From NCBI RefSeq assembly GCF_000740795.1, contig NZ_JGYG01000010.1, forward strand, positions 94,535 to 158,534: a DNA stretch of 64,000 bases, in the 5' to 3' direction. The DNA is from Haematobacter massiliensis. GTDB taxonomy: Bacteria; Pseudomonadota; Alphaproteobacteria; Rhodobacterales; Rhodobacteraceae. The stretch's first letter is position 1. Every line of letters starts with the position of its first letter. The translations under genes were made by a program, and so were the position numbers. Positions 1 through 9,890 of this stretch are shown in pieces. Under the pieces are notes generated by a model. The model was not told the DNA's origin. It did not search any database and worked only from the letters and a program-made list of their open reading frames with translations.

Positions 1-815
1 GTGCAACGCCGGTCCCCTGTATCCGTTGCAATGAGCGGGTGAAGTTCAAGGACTTGCTCGAAACCGCGAAGGACCTTGAGGCCGATTGCATGGCGACCGG
101 CCACTATATCCAGCGCAAGATGGGCCTTCGGGGTGCAGAGCTGCACCGTGCGGCGGATCCGGCCCGCGACCAGTCCTACTTTCTGTTCTCCACGACAGCG
201 GAACAGCTCGACTACCTGCGTTTCCCGCTCGGCCATCTGGCGTCGAAGGCGGAGACGAGGGCGCTTGCCGCACGCTATGGCCTGCCGGTGGCAGACAAGC
301 CCGATAGCCAGGACATCTGTTTCGTGCCCGACGGGAACTATGCCGCGGTCATCGAAAAGCTGCGCCCGGGTGCCGCCGATCCGGGAGAGGTGGTGGATGC
401 CGACGGTAATGTGCTGGGCGAACATCGCGGGGTGATCCACTATACGGTCGGGCAACGGCGTGGGCTGGGCATCGGCGGCACGGGTGAGCCGCTGTACGTC
501 ATTCGGCTCGATCCGAACAACCGTCGCGTGATTGTCGGCCCCCGTGCCGCTCTGGCGACTCGCCGTGTTCCGCTTCGGGAGATCAACTGGCTGGGTGACG
601 CGCCCTTTACCTCTCAGCCCGAATGGCATGTGGCGGTGAAGGTCCGGTCGACCCGTCCGCCGCGCGAAGCGATCCTGCGTCCGCTGTCGGAGACGGAAGC
701 GGAAGTCGAGCTTCTGAACCCCGAAGAAGGTGTCTCCCCCGGGCAGGCCTGCGTGTTCTACGCGCCGGAAGGCAGCCGAGTGCTGGGCGGCGGTTGGATC
801 TGGCGCGGCCGCTAG
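1..815 (+). CDS. mnmA: tRNA 2-thiouridylase MnmA, C-terminal part
   Basis: The reading frame is open from the window edge, so the N-terminal PP-loop ATPase start lies upstream. MnmA uses ATP and a relayed sulfur to make 2-thiouridine at position 34 of tRNA Lys/Glu/Gln. The frame begins with a [18 protein letters not shown] block containing the family's first catalytic cysteine region, followed by DCMATGHY, and later DSQDICF, which carries the second catalytic cysteine. The C-terminal beta-barrel ([12 protein letters not shown] onward) is complete. A GTG at 39 lies inside this conserved block and is not the true start. The stop codon overlaps the convergent lpxB stop by 4 bp. Confidence 0.95.
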   Translation, partial: ATPVPCIRCNERVKFKDLLETAKDLEADCMATGHYIQRKMGLRGAELHRAADPARDQSYFLFSTTAEQLDYLRFPLGHLASKAETRALAARYGLPVADKPDSQDICFVPDGNYAAVIEKLRPGAADPGEVVDADGNVLGEHRGVIHYTVGQRRGLGIGGTGEPLYVIRLDPNNRRVIVGPRAALATRRVPLREINWLGDAPFTSQPEWHVAVKVRSTRPPREAILRPLSETEAEVELLNPEEGVSPGQACVFYAPEGSRVLGGGWIWRGR

Positions 816-1972
816 GCTCTTGTCAGCAAGGCCGGCGTCACGCGGAGGACCGATCTGGCGGCGCGCAAGCCCGGTGGCTCGCCCCCGCGGCCGAGACGGT
901 CCATCGTCTTGGCCATCGCCGCCGCCTCCGCCGCGCGAAGCGGCCCGCCTGAAAGCAGTTCGGCCAGTGCAGGCGCTATCTTCTCGGGCCGGCAGTTCTC
1001 GCCGATGAACTCGGGGACGGCGCGCGTATCGCTTACCAGATTGACCAGCGTCGCGGTATCTATCCTTACCAGCCTGCGGATCAGCATCCATGTGAGCGCA
1101 TTGAACCGATAGGCGATGACCATGGGCACGCCCGCTGCCGCCAGTTCGAGCGACACGGTACCCGAGGCCGCAAGGGCCGCATCCGCCGCGCCAAAGGCCG
1201 CCCGCTTCATCTCCGGCGCATCGGGAGGCACGATCAATGGCTTGACGGGCCAAGCGGCGGTTGCCTCGGCCACCAGATCGACCACGCCCCGGACGGTGGG
1301 CAGCACGACGCGCGGTCGCTGCGGCAAGGCAGCGATCGTCGCGCCGAAAATCGGGGCAAGGCGCTCCACTTCCCCCCTCCGGGACCCCGGCAGGACAAGG
1401 AGCAGCGGCTCCTCCGGCGCGATATCGTGAGCAAGGCGGAAGCGCAACGCCTCCTCCGGCGTGGCCTGCGGCTCTGCCACGACCGGATGCCCGACGAAAT
1501 CGCAGCTCATCCCGGCGGCTTCCATATAGGGCGGCTCGAAGGGCAGGATGGCAAGGACATGATCTATCATCCGCGCCATCCGTGCCGCCCGCCCCGGACG
1601 CCAGGCCCAGACGGAAGGCGCCACGTAATGCACCGTGCGCAGCTCTGGCCGAACTTCCTTCACTCCTGCGGCAACGCGGAGGCAGAAATCCGGCGCATCA
1701 ATGGTGATGAGGACGTCCGGCCGATGCTGCAGAACATCGGCCACGACCTGATCCTTGCGGCGGACGAGGTGACGATACTTCGGCAGAACTTCCATCAGCC
1801 CCATGACGGAGAGTTCCTCCATGGGAAAGAGGCTCTCCAATCCCTCCGCCGCCATTCCGGGGCCGCCGACCCCCATGAATTCGATGTCGGGAACAAGGGT
1901 TCTCAGCCCCCCCATCAGCGCCGCGCCGAGCCTATCTCCCGACGGCTCCCCGGCGACGAGATAGGCTTTCAC
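812..1972 (-). CDS. lpxB: Lipid-A-disaccharide synthase LpxB
   Basis: This GT19 glycosyltransferase joins UDP-diacylglucosamine and lipid X into the tetraacyl disaccharide of lipid A at the inner face of the cytoplasmic membrane. Family features include the N-terminal [11 protein letters not shown] block and [15 protein letters not shown] near the middle; about 386 aa is the usual length. I place the start at a GTG at 1972, which forms a 4-base GTGA overlap with the lpxI stop; an ATG five codons upstream (1987) is possible but gives a larger overlap. Last gene of the long minus-strand envelope operon. Confidence 0.95.
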   Translation of the reverse strand: MKAYLVAGEPSGDRLGAALMGGLRTLVPDIEFMGVGGPGMAAEGLESLFPMEELSVMGLMEVLPKYRHLVRRKDQVVADVLQHRPDVLITIDAPDFCLRVAAGVKEVRPELRTVHYVAPSVWAWRPGRAARMARMIDHVLAILPFEPPYMEAAGMSCDFVGHPVVAEPQATPEEALRFRLAHDIAPEEPLLLVLPGSRRGEVERLAPIFGATIAALPQRPRVVLPTVRGVVDLVAEATAAWPVKPLIVPPDAPEMKRAAFGAADAALAASGTVSLELAAAGVPMVIAYRFNALTWMLIRRLVRIDTATLVNLVSDTRAVPEFIGENCRPEKIAPALAELLSGGPLRAAEAAAMAKTMDRLGRGGEPPGLRAARSVLRVTPALLTRA

Positions 1973-2787
1973 GGCTGCCGCGCCCAAAGGAACAGGCCGG
2001 CGGCGTCGGCGATGGACACCATCTCCGCCCGGTCAACAAGCAGGACGCCGCCTGCCTCGAAGGCGACGCCGGCAAGCCCTGCCGCGACTGCCTTTTCCAC
2101 CGTGCGCGGGCCAATGGCGGGCAGGTCCATGCGCCGCTCCTGCCCCGGCTTCGGCGCCTTGTAGAGCACACCGCGCGCGCCGCCCGGATCGGGGCGAAGA
2201 CCCTGCATCCCGGCAACCCAGTCGAGCATCGCATCGGTTCCGGGAAGTGACTCCGCCGCGAGGCACAGGCCCTGCGCGACAACGGCACCCTGCCCTACAT
2301 CCGCCGCCCCGATGGCACGAACGATTTCCGCCGCGCGGACGACATCCCGTTCATCGCCTTGCGAGGGCCGCGCGGCTGTCAGGACGCCCGCTTCAGGCAC
2401 CAGTTCGGGCGCGATCTCATCCGCGCCGACGACCCTGAACCCATCCTCCTCAAAGATCGCCAGCACCTCGCGCAGGATGGTATCATCTCCCCCCTGCATC
2501 GCGGCGGCCACGCGGGGAATGAGCTGCATCGTGCGGCTATCAAACTGATCGGGTTCCAGCTTGGGACGGCGAAGCCCGCCCGCGAAGATAAGCCGGTCAA
2601 CGTCAAGTTCGTGCAGACGGTCCATGAAGGGCACGAGGCGCTCGAACCGGAAGGGTTCCACCGCCCGCCCCTCCACGCTGACGCCAGGCAGGCCGGCAAG
2701 CACAAACTCGGCCTCCCGCGCCTCCAGCGTGTCGGCGAGAAGCGCCGGCAGACGACCGGTGCCCGCGATGATCGCGACCCTGCTCAT
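1969..2787 (-). CDS. lpxI: UDP-2,3-diacylglucosamine pyrophosphatase LpxI
   Basis: The protein matches the LpxI family (DUF1009), which hydrolyses UDP-2,3-diacylglucosamine to lipid X and UMP and replaces LpxH in many alphaproteobacteria. It opens with [18 protein letters not shown] and has the typical length of about 270 aa. Its position between lpxA and lpxB is the standard one. The start overlaps the lpxA stop by 4 bp (ATGA) and its stop overlaps the lpxB start, so translation is probably coupled. Confidence 0.93.
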   Translation of the reverse strand: MSRVAIIAGTGRLPALLADTLEAREAEFVLAGLPGVSVEGRAVEPFRFERLVPFMDRLHELDVDRLIFAGGLRRPKLEPDQFDSRTMQLIPRVAAAMQGGDDTILREVLAIFEEDGFRVVGADEIAPELVPEAGVLTAARPSQGDERDVVRAAEIVRAIGAADVGQGAVVAQGLCLAAESLPGTDAMLDWVAGMQGLRPDPGGARGVLYKAPKPGQERRMDLPAIGPRTVEKAVAAGLAGVAFEAGGVLLVDRAEMVSIADAAGLFLWARQP

Positions 2788-3581
2788 CGCGGCGTCAGGA
2801 AGGAACGGTCAGTCTGGCCGAGGATGAAATCCACCACCTCCCGCACATGATTGCTCTCTGTTTCCGCAGCGAGCTTCCGGGCGCGGTCCAGAAAGGCGCC
2901 TTCGCCGGACGCCAGCACCTGATAGGCGGACCGGAGCGCGGAAATCTCCGCCCGCTCCACGCCGCGCCGCTTCAGCCCCACGAGGTTCAGCCCGTCAAGC
3001 TCCCCCCGCGGACCCTGAACCAGACCGTAGGGGATGACGTCATTGGTCACCATGGTCACCGCGCCGATGATGGCGCCCTGCCCGACCCGAACCCACTGAT
3101 GCACGCCGGAAAGCCCGCCGATGATGACGTCGTCGCCGATATGGCAATGACCGGCGATGGCCACCTGATTCGCCATCACGGTGCGGTGTCCGATCTCACA
3201 ATCGTGGCCGATATGCGCCCCTGTCATGAACAGGTTGTCATCGCCGACGCGCGTCACGCCGCCGCCACCCGCCGTTCCGGTGTTCATCGTCACACCTTCG
3301 CGAATGCGATTGCGCCGGCCTACGATCAGCCGCGTCCGCTCGCCCCGGAACTTCAGATCCTGCGGAATCTCCCCGATGCAGGCAAAGGGGAAAACGACGG
3401 TCTCATCGCCGATCTCCGTCCAGCCGGTAAGCACGGCATGGCTCTTCAGCACGACGCCCCGGCCCAGTGTCACCTCCGCACCCACGGTGCAGAACGGGCC
3501 GATGTGGCAATCGGGGCCGATGACGGCCCCCTCTTCCACAACCGCGCTCGGATGAATGATGGCGGAGGCGGCGATGCTCAT
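2784..3581 (-). CDS. lpxA: UDP-GlcNAc acyltransferase LpxA
   Basis: LpxA transfers a 3-hydroxyacyl chain from ACP to UDP-GlcNAc, the first step of lipid A synthesis. The 265-aa protein starts [21 protein letters not shown] and contains left-handed beta-helix hexapeptide repeats, with the conserved [10 protein letters not shown] region holding the catalytic histidine. I use the ATG at 3581 because it overlaps the fabZ stop as ATGA and begins the conserved sequence; an open frame extends 30 codons further but has no family similarity. Confidence 0.95.
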   Translation of the reverse strand: MSIAASAIIHPSAVVEEGAVIGPDCHIGPFCTVGAEVTLGRGVVLKSHAVLTGWTEIGDETVVFPFACIGEIPQDLKFRGERTRLIVGRRNRIREGVTMNTGTAGGGGVTRVGDDNLFMTGAHIGHDCEIGHRTVMANQVAIAGHCHIGDDVIIGGLSGVHQWVRVGQGAIIGAVTMVTNDVIPYGLVQGPRGELDGLNLVGLKRRGVERAEISALRSAYQVLASGEGAFLDRARKLAAETESNHVREVVDFILGQTDRSFLTPR

Positions 3582-4102
3582 GCGGGAGCCCGGCTGAGGT
3601 CGATCATCGCGGTGAATTCGGCCTGTGCGGCAATTTCTCCATCGACGCGCGCGGTGCCATCGAACTTCCATACCTTGCCGCCGCCGCGCTTCACGACGAC
3701 TTCCAGCTCCATCACGTCGCCCGGAACCACCTTGCGACGGAATTTCGCCTGCTCCACGGACATGAAGTAGACCAGCGCGTTCTTGTCCAGCAGGTCCATC
3801 GTCAGGCTCACCAGCACGCAGGATGTCTGCGCCATCGCCTCCACGATCATCACGCCGGGAAATACCGGAACGCCCGGGAAGTGTCCCTGAAACACCGGCT
3901 CGCTGATCGACACGTTCCGTACGCCTACGGCGCGGCGGTTAAGCTCGATCTGCACCACCTTGTCGATGAGCAGGAAGGGATAGCGGTGCGGGATCAGCCG
4001 CTGAACAAGCTGGATATCCGCGTCGGGAGCCGGCCCCTCCAGAATGACGGGGCGAGTCTTGGGCGCAGGGGTCTTGGCCTCGGCGGCCTCGGTGTCGGGC
4101 AT
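3578..4102 (-). CDS. fabZ: 3-hydroxyacyl-ACP dehydratase FabZ
   Basis: FabZ is the hotdog-fold dehydratase of type II fatty acid synthesis; its product balance feeds lipid A and phospholipids. The motif [14 protein letters not shown] and the catalytic [20 protein letters not shown] block are present. At 174 aa it is longer than the usual 150 aa because of a low-complexity N-terminal extension of about 25 residues. An AGGAGG-like ribosome site (GGAGG, 6 nt before the ATG) supports this start. Confidence 0.94.
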   Translation of the reverse strand: MPDTEAAEAKTPAPKTRPVILEGPAPDADIQLVQRLIPHRYPFLLIDKVVQIELNRRAVGVRNVSISEPVFQGHFPGVPVFPGVMIVEAMAQTSCVLVSLTMDLLDKNALVYFMSVEQAKFRRKVVPGDVMELEVVVKRGGGKVWKFDGTARVDGEIAAQAEFTAMIDLSRAPA

Positions 4103-4176
4103 CGGAAACCTCCTCGGGCTGTCGGTGCCTGACTAGCAACTCCCCCCGGCGCTGACAAGCCGCCGGGACTGCCAGA

Positions 4177-4806
4177 TCAGGGCGTTGCAGGCGTGCCGTC
4201 CACGGCTGCCGGCGGCGCCCCCGCCGCGTCGTTATCCTCGCCCAGCACCTTGTCCAGCCGCGTGATCGCGTCATCGGTAATATCGATCTGGCTCGAGGCA
4301 ATGAGAACCGCCCGCACATCGAGAACAGCGACCGCCCCCCGCTCCGCGACAAGCTGTGCGAGGATCGGCACGGCTGTCTGCAGAAGGCGCTTCCGGTCCT
4401 CCTCGGTCCGACGGCCAAGCTCGCGCGATTTGGCATCCTGTTCCTGCCGGATCCGGACAACCTTCTCGTCGAAAGCTTGAGCGCGTTTGCGAAAATCATC
4501 TACGGGAAGCGTATTGCGCAGGTCGGTCAGGGCGCGCTCCTCCCCCACCAGTTCGGTTTCGATCCGGCGATTCTCGGCCGCGAGTGCGCGCGACTCGTTC
4601 TCCAGGGCCTGCTGCCCGGCTTTTCCAAAGGCGCTGTCGGAAAACAGCCGCTCCTGATCCACGGTCAGGATCGGGGTGACGGCGGCCGGCGGATGCGGCA
4701 CGGGCCAGACGTTCGGAACGAGCGGAGCGGGCACGGCCTCCTGCCCTGCCGCACCACCGCCCCAGAGCATGGCGGAAATCAGGCAGACGATCGGCCGCGC
4801 GCGCAT
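4177..4806 (-). CDS. skp: OmpH/Skp-family periplasmic chaperone
   Basis: A 209-aa protein with a cleavable signal peptide (about residues 1-21, ending near GGAAGQ), followed by a charged coiled-coil-rich region with the family pattern VDQERLFSDSAFGKA and alternating acidic and basic helices. Skp/OmpH proteins hold unfolded outer-membrane proteins in the periplasm. Its location directly after bamA fits that role. In many proteobacteria lpxD follows this gene, but here only 74 bp separate it from fabZ. Confidence 0.88.
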   Translation of the reverse strand: MRARPIVCLISAMLWGGGAAGQEAVPAPLVPNVWPVPHPPAAVTPILTVDQERLFSDSAFGKAGQQALENESRALAAENRRIETELVGEERALTDLRNTLPVDDFRKRAQAFDEKVVRIRQEQDAKSRELGRRTEEDRKRLLQTAVPILAQLVAERGAVAVLDVRAVLIASSQIDITDDAITRLDKVLGEDNDAAGAPPAAVDGTPATP

Positions 4807-4812
4807 TTCCTG

Positions 4813-7236
4813 TCAGAACCGGGTGGAAACCGTGAAGTCGAAGTTCTGCTCCCGGTCGTAATCCTCCTTGAGCAGCGCCTTGGAGAAGTTGAACCGCAGC
4901 GGGCCAAGCGGGCTCGTCCAGAACACGGAGAAGCCAACAGCGGAGCGCCAGTTCAGGCTGTCATCCACCTCGCAACTCGCGATCGGGCAAGAGCCGTAGT
5001 AGGGGCCACCCTGTGTGTCGTCGAGGCTCCAGACCGAGCCGACATCCCAGAACAGGCCACCGGAGATGCCATATTCCTGCGGCAGGCCAAGCGGGAACTC
5101 CGCCTCCAGCCGCGCGACGGCGAAGATATTCCCGCCAAGCGCGTCCTCATTCGAGACGCTGAGGTCGCGCGGCCCGAGACCGGAGGATTCGAAGCCCCGC
5201 ATCTTCCCGCGCAGGAAGAAGCGATCCGTCACCCGGCTGTCCTGCCCGCTGAGCATGTGGATATTGCCGCCTTCCACTTCCGCGCGGAGGGTCACATCCT
5301 CGTTCATCACCTTCATTTCCGCGCCGAGCAACGCCGTGGTCGTGATCGCCTTTACATCGCCGCCGACGCCCAGGAAATCCTGCCCGAACTGAAAATAGAC
5401 ACCGCGGTTCGGCGTGAGGCCGGTGGTGCGGTTGTCGAACTTATAGGTATAGCCGACCGCGCTGGTGATGAGCGCACCTTCGGCTTCCTCCCGGTGGAGG
5501 ATCATGGACGAACCGGTGTTGTTGATCGTCGGATCGCCATTCGCCGCCGGATCGCCATAAGGCACGTTCGTCAGCTTGTCGCGCGAGAGCCGGTAGCGCA
5601 GTTCGAGCCGCCCCTGCTCGCTGATCGGGAATTCGATCGACGGCACGATGCCGGCGCGCTGCGTGTTGTAGTGGATCCGGTTCGAGGTAGAGCCGCGGTT
5701 GTAATAGAGATTGAACCGCAGCCGCAGATCGCGGTCGAGGAAGAACGGCTCGATGAAGGTGAAGGAGGTATTGGTATCCTCCGTTCCCGAGCTGAGGTTG
5801 AGCGCGACCGTCTGCCCGCGTCCGAGGAAGTTCGACTCCGAAAGGCCGACGGAGAATCCAGCACCGGAATCGACGCCGTAGCTCACGCCAAAGGAGAGGG
5901 AGCCGGTCGGCTGCTCCTCCACATCGACATCGACGATCACCTGCTCAGGCGTGCTGCCCGGCCGCGCGTTCGCCTGCACATCGGAGAAGTAGCCGAGCGC
6001 CCGGATACGCTCCGCGGTCTGGCGGATCTCACGCGGGTTGTAGGGGTCGCCTTCCACCACGCGGAACTGCCGCCGGACCACGCGATCCAGCGTCGTCTGA
6101 TTGCCCTCGATGTCGATCCGCTCGACGAACACCCGTGGGCCGCGGTTCACGAAGAACTCGACATTCACGATGCCGTTCTGCGGATCGCGGGTCAGCCGAG
6201 GCTCAACCCGAACGAAATTCATGCCCTTCTGCAGCGCGAGCCGCTCCAGCCGGGTGATGTTCGCGTCGATCTCCGTCGGGTTGTAGTAACCGCCGGAGGA
6301 CATGCGCAGCGCCTCCTGAAACTCCGGCACGGAGATATCAGGCAGATCGGTCCCCACGGAGACGCGGCCCACCGTGTAGCGCGGCCCCTCCCGCAGGTTG
6401 AAGTTCAGGAAGAAGGCGTTCCGGTCGCGGGAGAATTCCGATGTCGCGGAGAGAACCTGAAAATCGGCAAAGCCCCTCGACCGATAGAAGTCGGTAAGGA
6501 GCTGCTTGTCGAACTCCACCCGGTCTTCGACATAGCTGTCGGACGAGATGAGCCGCCGCAGCAGCCCGGCCTGTTTCGTGGCCAGAACCTGCCGGAGCCG
6601 CCCTTCGGAGAACGAACGGTTGCCGCTGAAGCTGATCCGCTCGATCTCCACCACGCCGCCTTCGCGGACTTCGAACACGAGATCGACGCGGTTGTCGCTC
6701 CGCCGGATGATCTTCGGCTCGACAATCGCGGCGACGCGCCCGGCGTTGCGGTAGAGGTCGGTGATGGCGGCGGCATCCTGCTCCGCCTGGCTGGGTGAGT
6801 ACACATGCCGCGCCTTGGACTGTACGGCGGCGGCGATCTGCTCATCCTTGATCCGCTGGTTCCCCTCGAAGGCGATCCTGTTGATCATCGGGTATTCCGT
6901 GACCCGCACGACAAGCGTGGAGCCCTGCGGCTCCAGATCGACGGATTCGAACAACCCGGAATTCATGATCCGCTGATAGGCATCGTTCAGCTGCCCGGCA
7001 GAAACCGCACGCCCCTGCGAGATGCCCGCATAGGTAGAGATCGTCGCCGTATCGACATACTGATTGCCGACCACGCGGATGGTGGAGAAGCTGTAGCTCT
7101 GCGCATAGACCGCCGGCACCATCAGCGCCGAAGCCGCAGCCGTCCCCAGAAACAGCGAAATCGCCGCACTTCGCGCCCGGTCGCCCAAGCGATCGCGGCG
7201 CACCCCGAGGGCCCCGTTCCGTTCCGCCATGTGCAA
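4813..7236 (-). CDS. bamA: Outer membrane protein assembly factor BamA
   Basis: The 807-aa protein has an N-terminal signal sequence ending near ALMVPAVYAQ, POTRA repeats over about residues 48-420 (for example FSTIRVVGNQYVDTATI and ERIDIEGNQTTLDRVVRR) and a C-terminal 16-strand beta-barrel ending in STRF, with the typical terminal phenylalanine. BamA inserts beta-barrel proteins into the outer membrane. It is encoded between rseP and skp, the standard arrangement. There is a 125-bp spacer before rseP, and 6 bp before skp. Confidence 0.96.
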   Translation of the reverse strand: MHMAERNGALGVRRDRLGDRARSAAISLFLGTAAASALMVPAVYAQSYSFSTIRVVGNQYVDTATISTYAGISQGRAVSAGQLNDAYQRIMNSGLFESVDLEPQGSTLVVRVTEYPMINRIAFEGNQRIKDEQIAAAVQSKARHVYSPSQAEQDAAAITDLYRNAGRVAAIVEPKIIRRSDNRVDLVFEVREGGVVEIERISFSGNRSFSEGRLRQVLATKQAGLLRRLISSDSYVEDRVEFDKQLLTDFYRSRGFADFQVLSATSEFSRDRNAFFLNFNLREGPRYTVGRVSVGTDLPDISVPEFQEALRMSSGGYYNPTEIDANITRLERLALQKGMNFVRVEPRLTRDPQNGIVNVEFFVNRGPRVFVERIDIEGNQTTLDRVVRRQFRVVEGDPYNPREIRQTAERIRALGYFSDVQANARPGSTPEQVIVDVDVEEQPTGSLSFGVSYGVDSGAGFSVGLSESNFLGRGQTVALNLSSGTEDTNTSFTFIEPFFLDRDLRLRFNLYYNRGSTSNRIHYNTQRAGIVPSIEFPISEQGRLELRYRLSRDKLTNVPYGDPAANGDPTINNTGSSMILHREEAEGALITSAVGYTYKFDNRTTGLTPNRGVYFQFGQDFLGVGGDVKAITTTALLGAEMKVMNEDVTLRAEVEGGNIHMLSGQDSRVTDRFFLRGKMRGFESSGLGPRDLSVSNEDALGGNIFAVARLEAEFPLGLPQEYGISGGLFWDVGSVWSLDDTQGGPYYGSCPIASCEVDDSLNWRSAVGFSVFWTSPLGPLRFNFSKALLKEDYDREQNFDFTVSTRF

Positions 7237-7361
7237 GCCCCCGCTCTGCCCTTTTTTGTGTTTGACTTTGACTAGCCCGAAAGCGCGTCCGTGTCAAAAC
7301 ACTCGCGCGCCCAGACGCCCCGCGCGTGGCAGAAAAGGCCCATGGATCGTGCCGGGCTCCC

Positions 7362-8702
7362 TCAGGGGCAGAAGATGTCGTTGGTGAGCGCAAAGACCAT
7401 GAGCGTCAGCAGCATCGCCAGACCCAGCGACATGAGCATCCTGAGCGCCCGGTCCGAAGGCGGACGTCCCGTCACTGCCTCCCATGCGTGGAAAACCAGA
7501 TGCCCGCCGTCCAGCACCGGGACCGGGAAGAGGTTCATCATGCCAACCGCCGTGGAGAGGACAGCGATGAACCAGATGAAACTTGCCAGGCCCTGACTCG
7601 CCGCCGCGCCTGATGTTTCGGCGATTCCGATGGGGCCGCGCAGGTTGCAGGAGCTGATCGCCCCCGTCAGCATGTGCCACAGACCGGAGAGGCTGGTGGC
7701 GACGACCGACCATGTCTGTTGTGCGCCAAGGCTCATCGCCTCGAAAGGCCCGGGGTGGCGCATGTCGGGCATGAAGCCCGGCCCGCCGGTCAGGCCGATC
7801 ATCCACCGCGTCTCGAACCCGCCGCCCGCTGCGGGAAGATCGGCGCTGCGCGGGGTAAGCGTGACATCTGAAACCTCGCCGTTGCGCCAGACCCCCAGCG
7901 TCATCGGCTTTCCTTCGGAAGCACCGGCCGCTTCACGAAGCTGCCGGAAAGCGTTTATCGGCGTGCCGTCGACAGAAAGGATCACGTCCCCGGGCTGCAA
8001 TCCGGCGGCATCCGCGGCGGATTGCGGCTGTACCCCGTCAACGACCGGCGGAAAGGGAAACGGCCCCTGCACCGTCATCTCCTCGCCGCCGCGACGGACG
8101 AGATAGGGCACCCGCTCCGCAGGTTGCAGCGACTCCGCAGCCAGCACGAAGGCGGAGGTGTCCGGCGTCCGGACGCCGCCCACCGACAGGATGACGTCGC
8201 CTTCACGAATCTGCTGGCTTGGCCCCGGGAGACTGCGCAGCTGGCCAACCACCGGCTGCTCCGCCGCAATGCCCTGGAACATGAAGAACCCGGCAAAGAT
8301 CGCGATGGAGAGCACGAAGTTGAACACCGGCCCGGCGGCAACCGTCATCGCCCGTGCCCAGAGCGGGGCACCATGCATGGTCGCGCGACGCTCCTTTGAA
8401 CTTAGCCCGGCCAGAGCGCGTTGATCCACGCCAGCGGAAGCCGGGTCGGCGTCGCCCCGAAATTTCACATAGCCCCCGAGCGGCAACGCCGCGACCTGCC
8501 AGCGCGTGCCGTGCTTGTCCACGCGGGAGAACAGCACCGGGCCAAATCCCAGCGAAAACACATCCGCCTTGATCCCCGTCCAGCGGCCGACGATGTAGTG
8601 GCCATATTCATGCACCGCGACGATGATCGACAATGCCACGACAAAGGCGATGATCGTTGCCGCGAAACTCCCGAAGGAGGGGATCAGTCCGATAGTCTCC
8701 AA
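7362..8702 (-). CDS. rseP: Site-2 intramembrane protease RseP
   Basis: This 446-aa zinc metalloprotease of the inner membrane has the HEYGH active site at residues 31-35 inside the first membrane segment, two PDZ domains (around residues 125-300, for example QPGDVILSVDGTPI) and the C-terminal PVPVLDGGHL motif that supplies the third zinc ligand. The family cleaves anti-sigma factors and remnant signal peptides. Start lies 3 bp downstream of the dxr stop. Confidence 0.95.
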   Translation of the reverse strand: METIGLIPSFGSFAATIIAFVVALSIIVAVHEYGHYIVGRWTGIKADVFSLGFGPVLFSRVDKHGTRWQVAALPLGGYVKFRGDADPASAGVDQRALAGLSSKERRATMHGAPLWARAMTVAAGPVFNFVLSIAIFAGFFMFQGIAAEQPVVGQLRSLPGPSQQIREGDVILSVGGVRTPDTSAFVLAAESLQPAERVPYLVRRGGEEMTVQGPFPFPPVVDGVQPQSAADAAGLQPGDVILSVDGTPINAFRQLREAAGASEGKPMTLGVWRNGEVSDVTLTPRSADLPAAGGGFETRWMIGLTGGPGFMPDMRHPGPFEAMSLGAQQTWSVVATSLSGLWHMLTGAISSCNLRGPIGIAETSGAAASQGLASFIWFIAVLSTAVGMMNLFPVPVLDGGHLVFHAWEAVTGRPPSDRALRMLMSLGLAMLLTLMVFALTNDIFCP

Positions 8703-8705
8703 GCC

Positions 8706-9890
8706 TCAAGCTCCCGTCGTGGTCAGGCCGCGCATCGCGGCGATCTCTGCCGCTGTGCGGCGCGCGAGACCGTCCATCGCCAGAACGGCGTCCAGATTGT
8801 CGGCGGGCCGCCCGAAGTCCGGCTGAGCGGCGAGGCGTGTCAGACTTTCCTCCACCACGCCCGCCATGTCGAGAAAGCCGATCCGCCCGGCGATGAAATG
8901 ATCGAGAGCGGTTTCCTTGGCCGCCGTGAACACGGCGCCCGCCAAACCGCCCGCCCTCATCACATCGCGGGCGAGACGCAGCGCCGGAAACCGGCCTTCA
9001 TCCGGCGCCTCGAAGTCGAGCCGCCCGAGGCGCGCCAGATCAAGCCGCTCGACCGGCAGCACCCGCCGCTCCGGCCAGTGCAGCGCATGGCCTATGGCAT
9101 GGCGCATGTCGGGCGCACCGAGATGCGCCATGAGCGCGCCATCGACGAAACCGACCAGCGCATGAACGGCGGATTGCGGGTGAACGAGAACTTCGATCTG
9201 ATGGGGGGAAAACCCGAAGAACTCACGGGTTTCGATGACTTCCATCGCCTTGTTGAAGAGCGATGCGCTGTCGATGGTGATGCGCTGGCCCATGTCCCAG
9301 TTGGGATGGCGGCCTGCCTCCGCCGGGGTGGCGCGAGCCATCGCCTCACGGCTCCAGGTACGGAACGGCCCGCCGGAGGCGGTGATGATGACGCGCTCCA
9401 CCGTCGCCTGGTCCTCACCGCGGAGCGCCTGAAAGATCGCGGAATGCTCACTGTCCACCGGCAGAACCGTCGCTCCGTGTCGGACGGCGCTACCCAACAG
9501 CAGCGGACCGGCGGATACGAGGCTTTCCTTGTTTGCCAGCGCAAGCACCTTACCCTGCCCAAGCGCATGCAACCCTGGCGCGAGCCCCGCGGCTCCGACA
9601 ATGGCGGACATCACCCAATCGGCGGGACGATCCGCCGCCTCGAGCAGCGCAGCGCTTCCCGAAGCAGCTTCGACGCCACTTCCCTGCAGTGCGTCCCGGA
9701 GGGCGGGCAGACAATCATCGAAAGCGGTCACTGCAATCCCTGCACGGAAAGTGCGGGCCTGTTCGGCCAGCCGCTCGACGTTGCGACCGCCGGTCAGGGC
9801 TATGACCTGCACATCCTGCTCCCGCGACAGCAGATCGAGCGTGCTCTCCCCGATGGACCCGGTCGAGCCGAAGACCGTGACGCGCCGCAT
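8706..9890 (-). CDS. dxr: 1-deoxy-D-xylulose 5-phosphate reductoisomerase
   Basis: Dxr (IspC) converts DXP to MEP with NADPH in the non-mevalonate isoprenoid pathway. The N-terminal nucleotide-binding motif GSTGSIGESTLDL, the substrate and metal segment (LPVDSEHSAIFQ) and TASGGPFR are all visible in the 394-aa protein. It abuts the cdsA stop without a gap, so it is part of the same operon and supplies precursors for UppS encoded two genes upstream. Confidence 0.96.
   Translation of the reverse strand: MRRVTVFGSTGSIGESTLDLLSREQDVQVIALTGGRNVERLAEQARTFRAGIAVTAFDDCLPALRDALQGSGVEAASGSAALLEAADRPADWVMSAIVGAAGLAPGLHALGQGKVLALANKESLVSAGPLLLGSAVRHGATVLPVDSEHSAIFQALRGEDQATVERVIITASGGPFRTWSREAMARATPAEAGRHPNWDMGQRITIDSASLFNKAMEVIETREFFGFSPHQIEVLVHPQSAVHALVGFVDGALMAHLGAPDMRHAIGHALHWPERRVLPVERLDLARLGRLDFEAPDEGRFPALRLARDVMRAGGLAGAVFTAAKETALDHFIAGRIGFLDMAGVVEESLTRLAAQPDFGRPADNLDAVLAMDGLARRTAAEIAAMRGLTTTGA

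Noticed and set aside
4477..6798. 773-codon open frame on the plus strand
   Set aside because: It is antisense to bamA and skp, rich in Arg/His/Gly as expected from GC-rich antisense frames, with no family motif.
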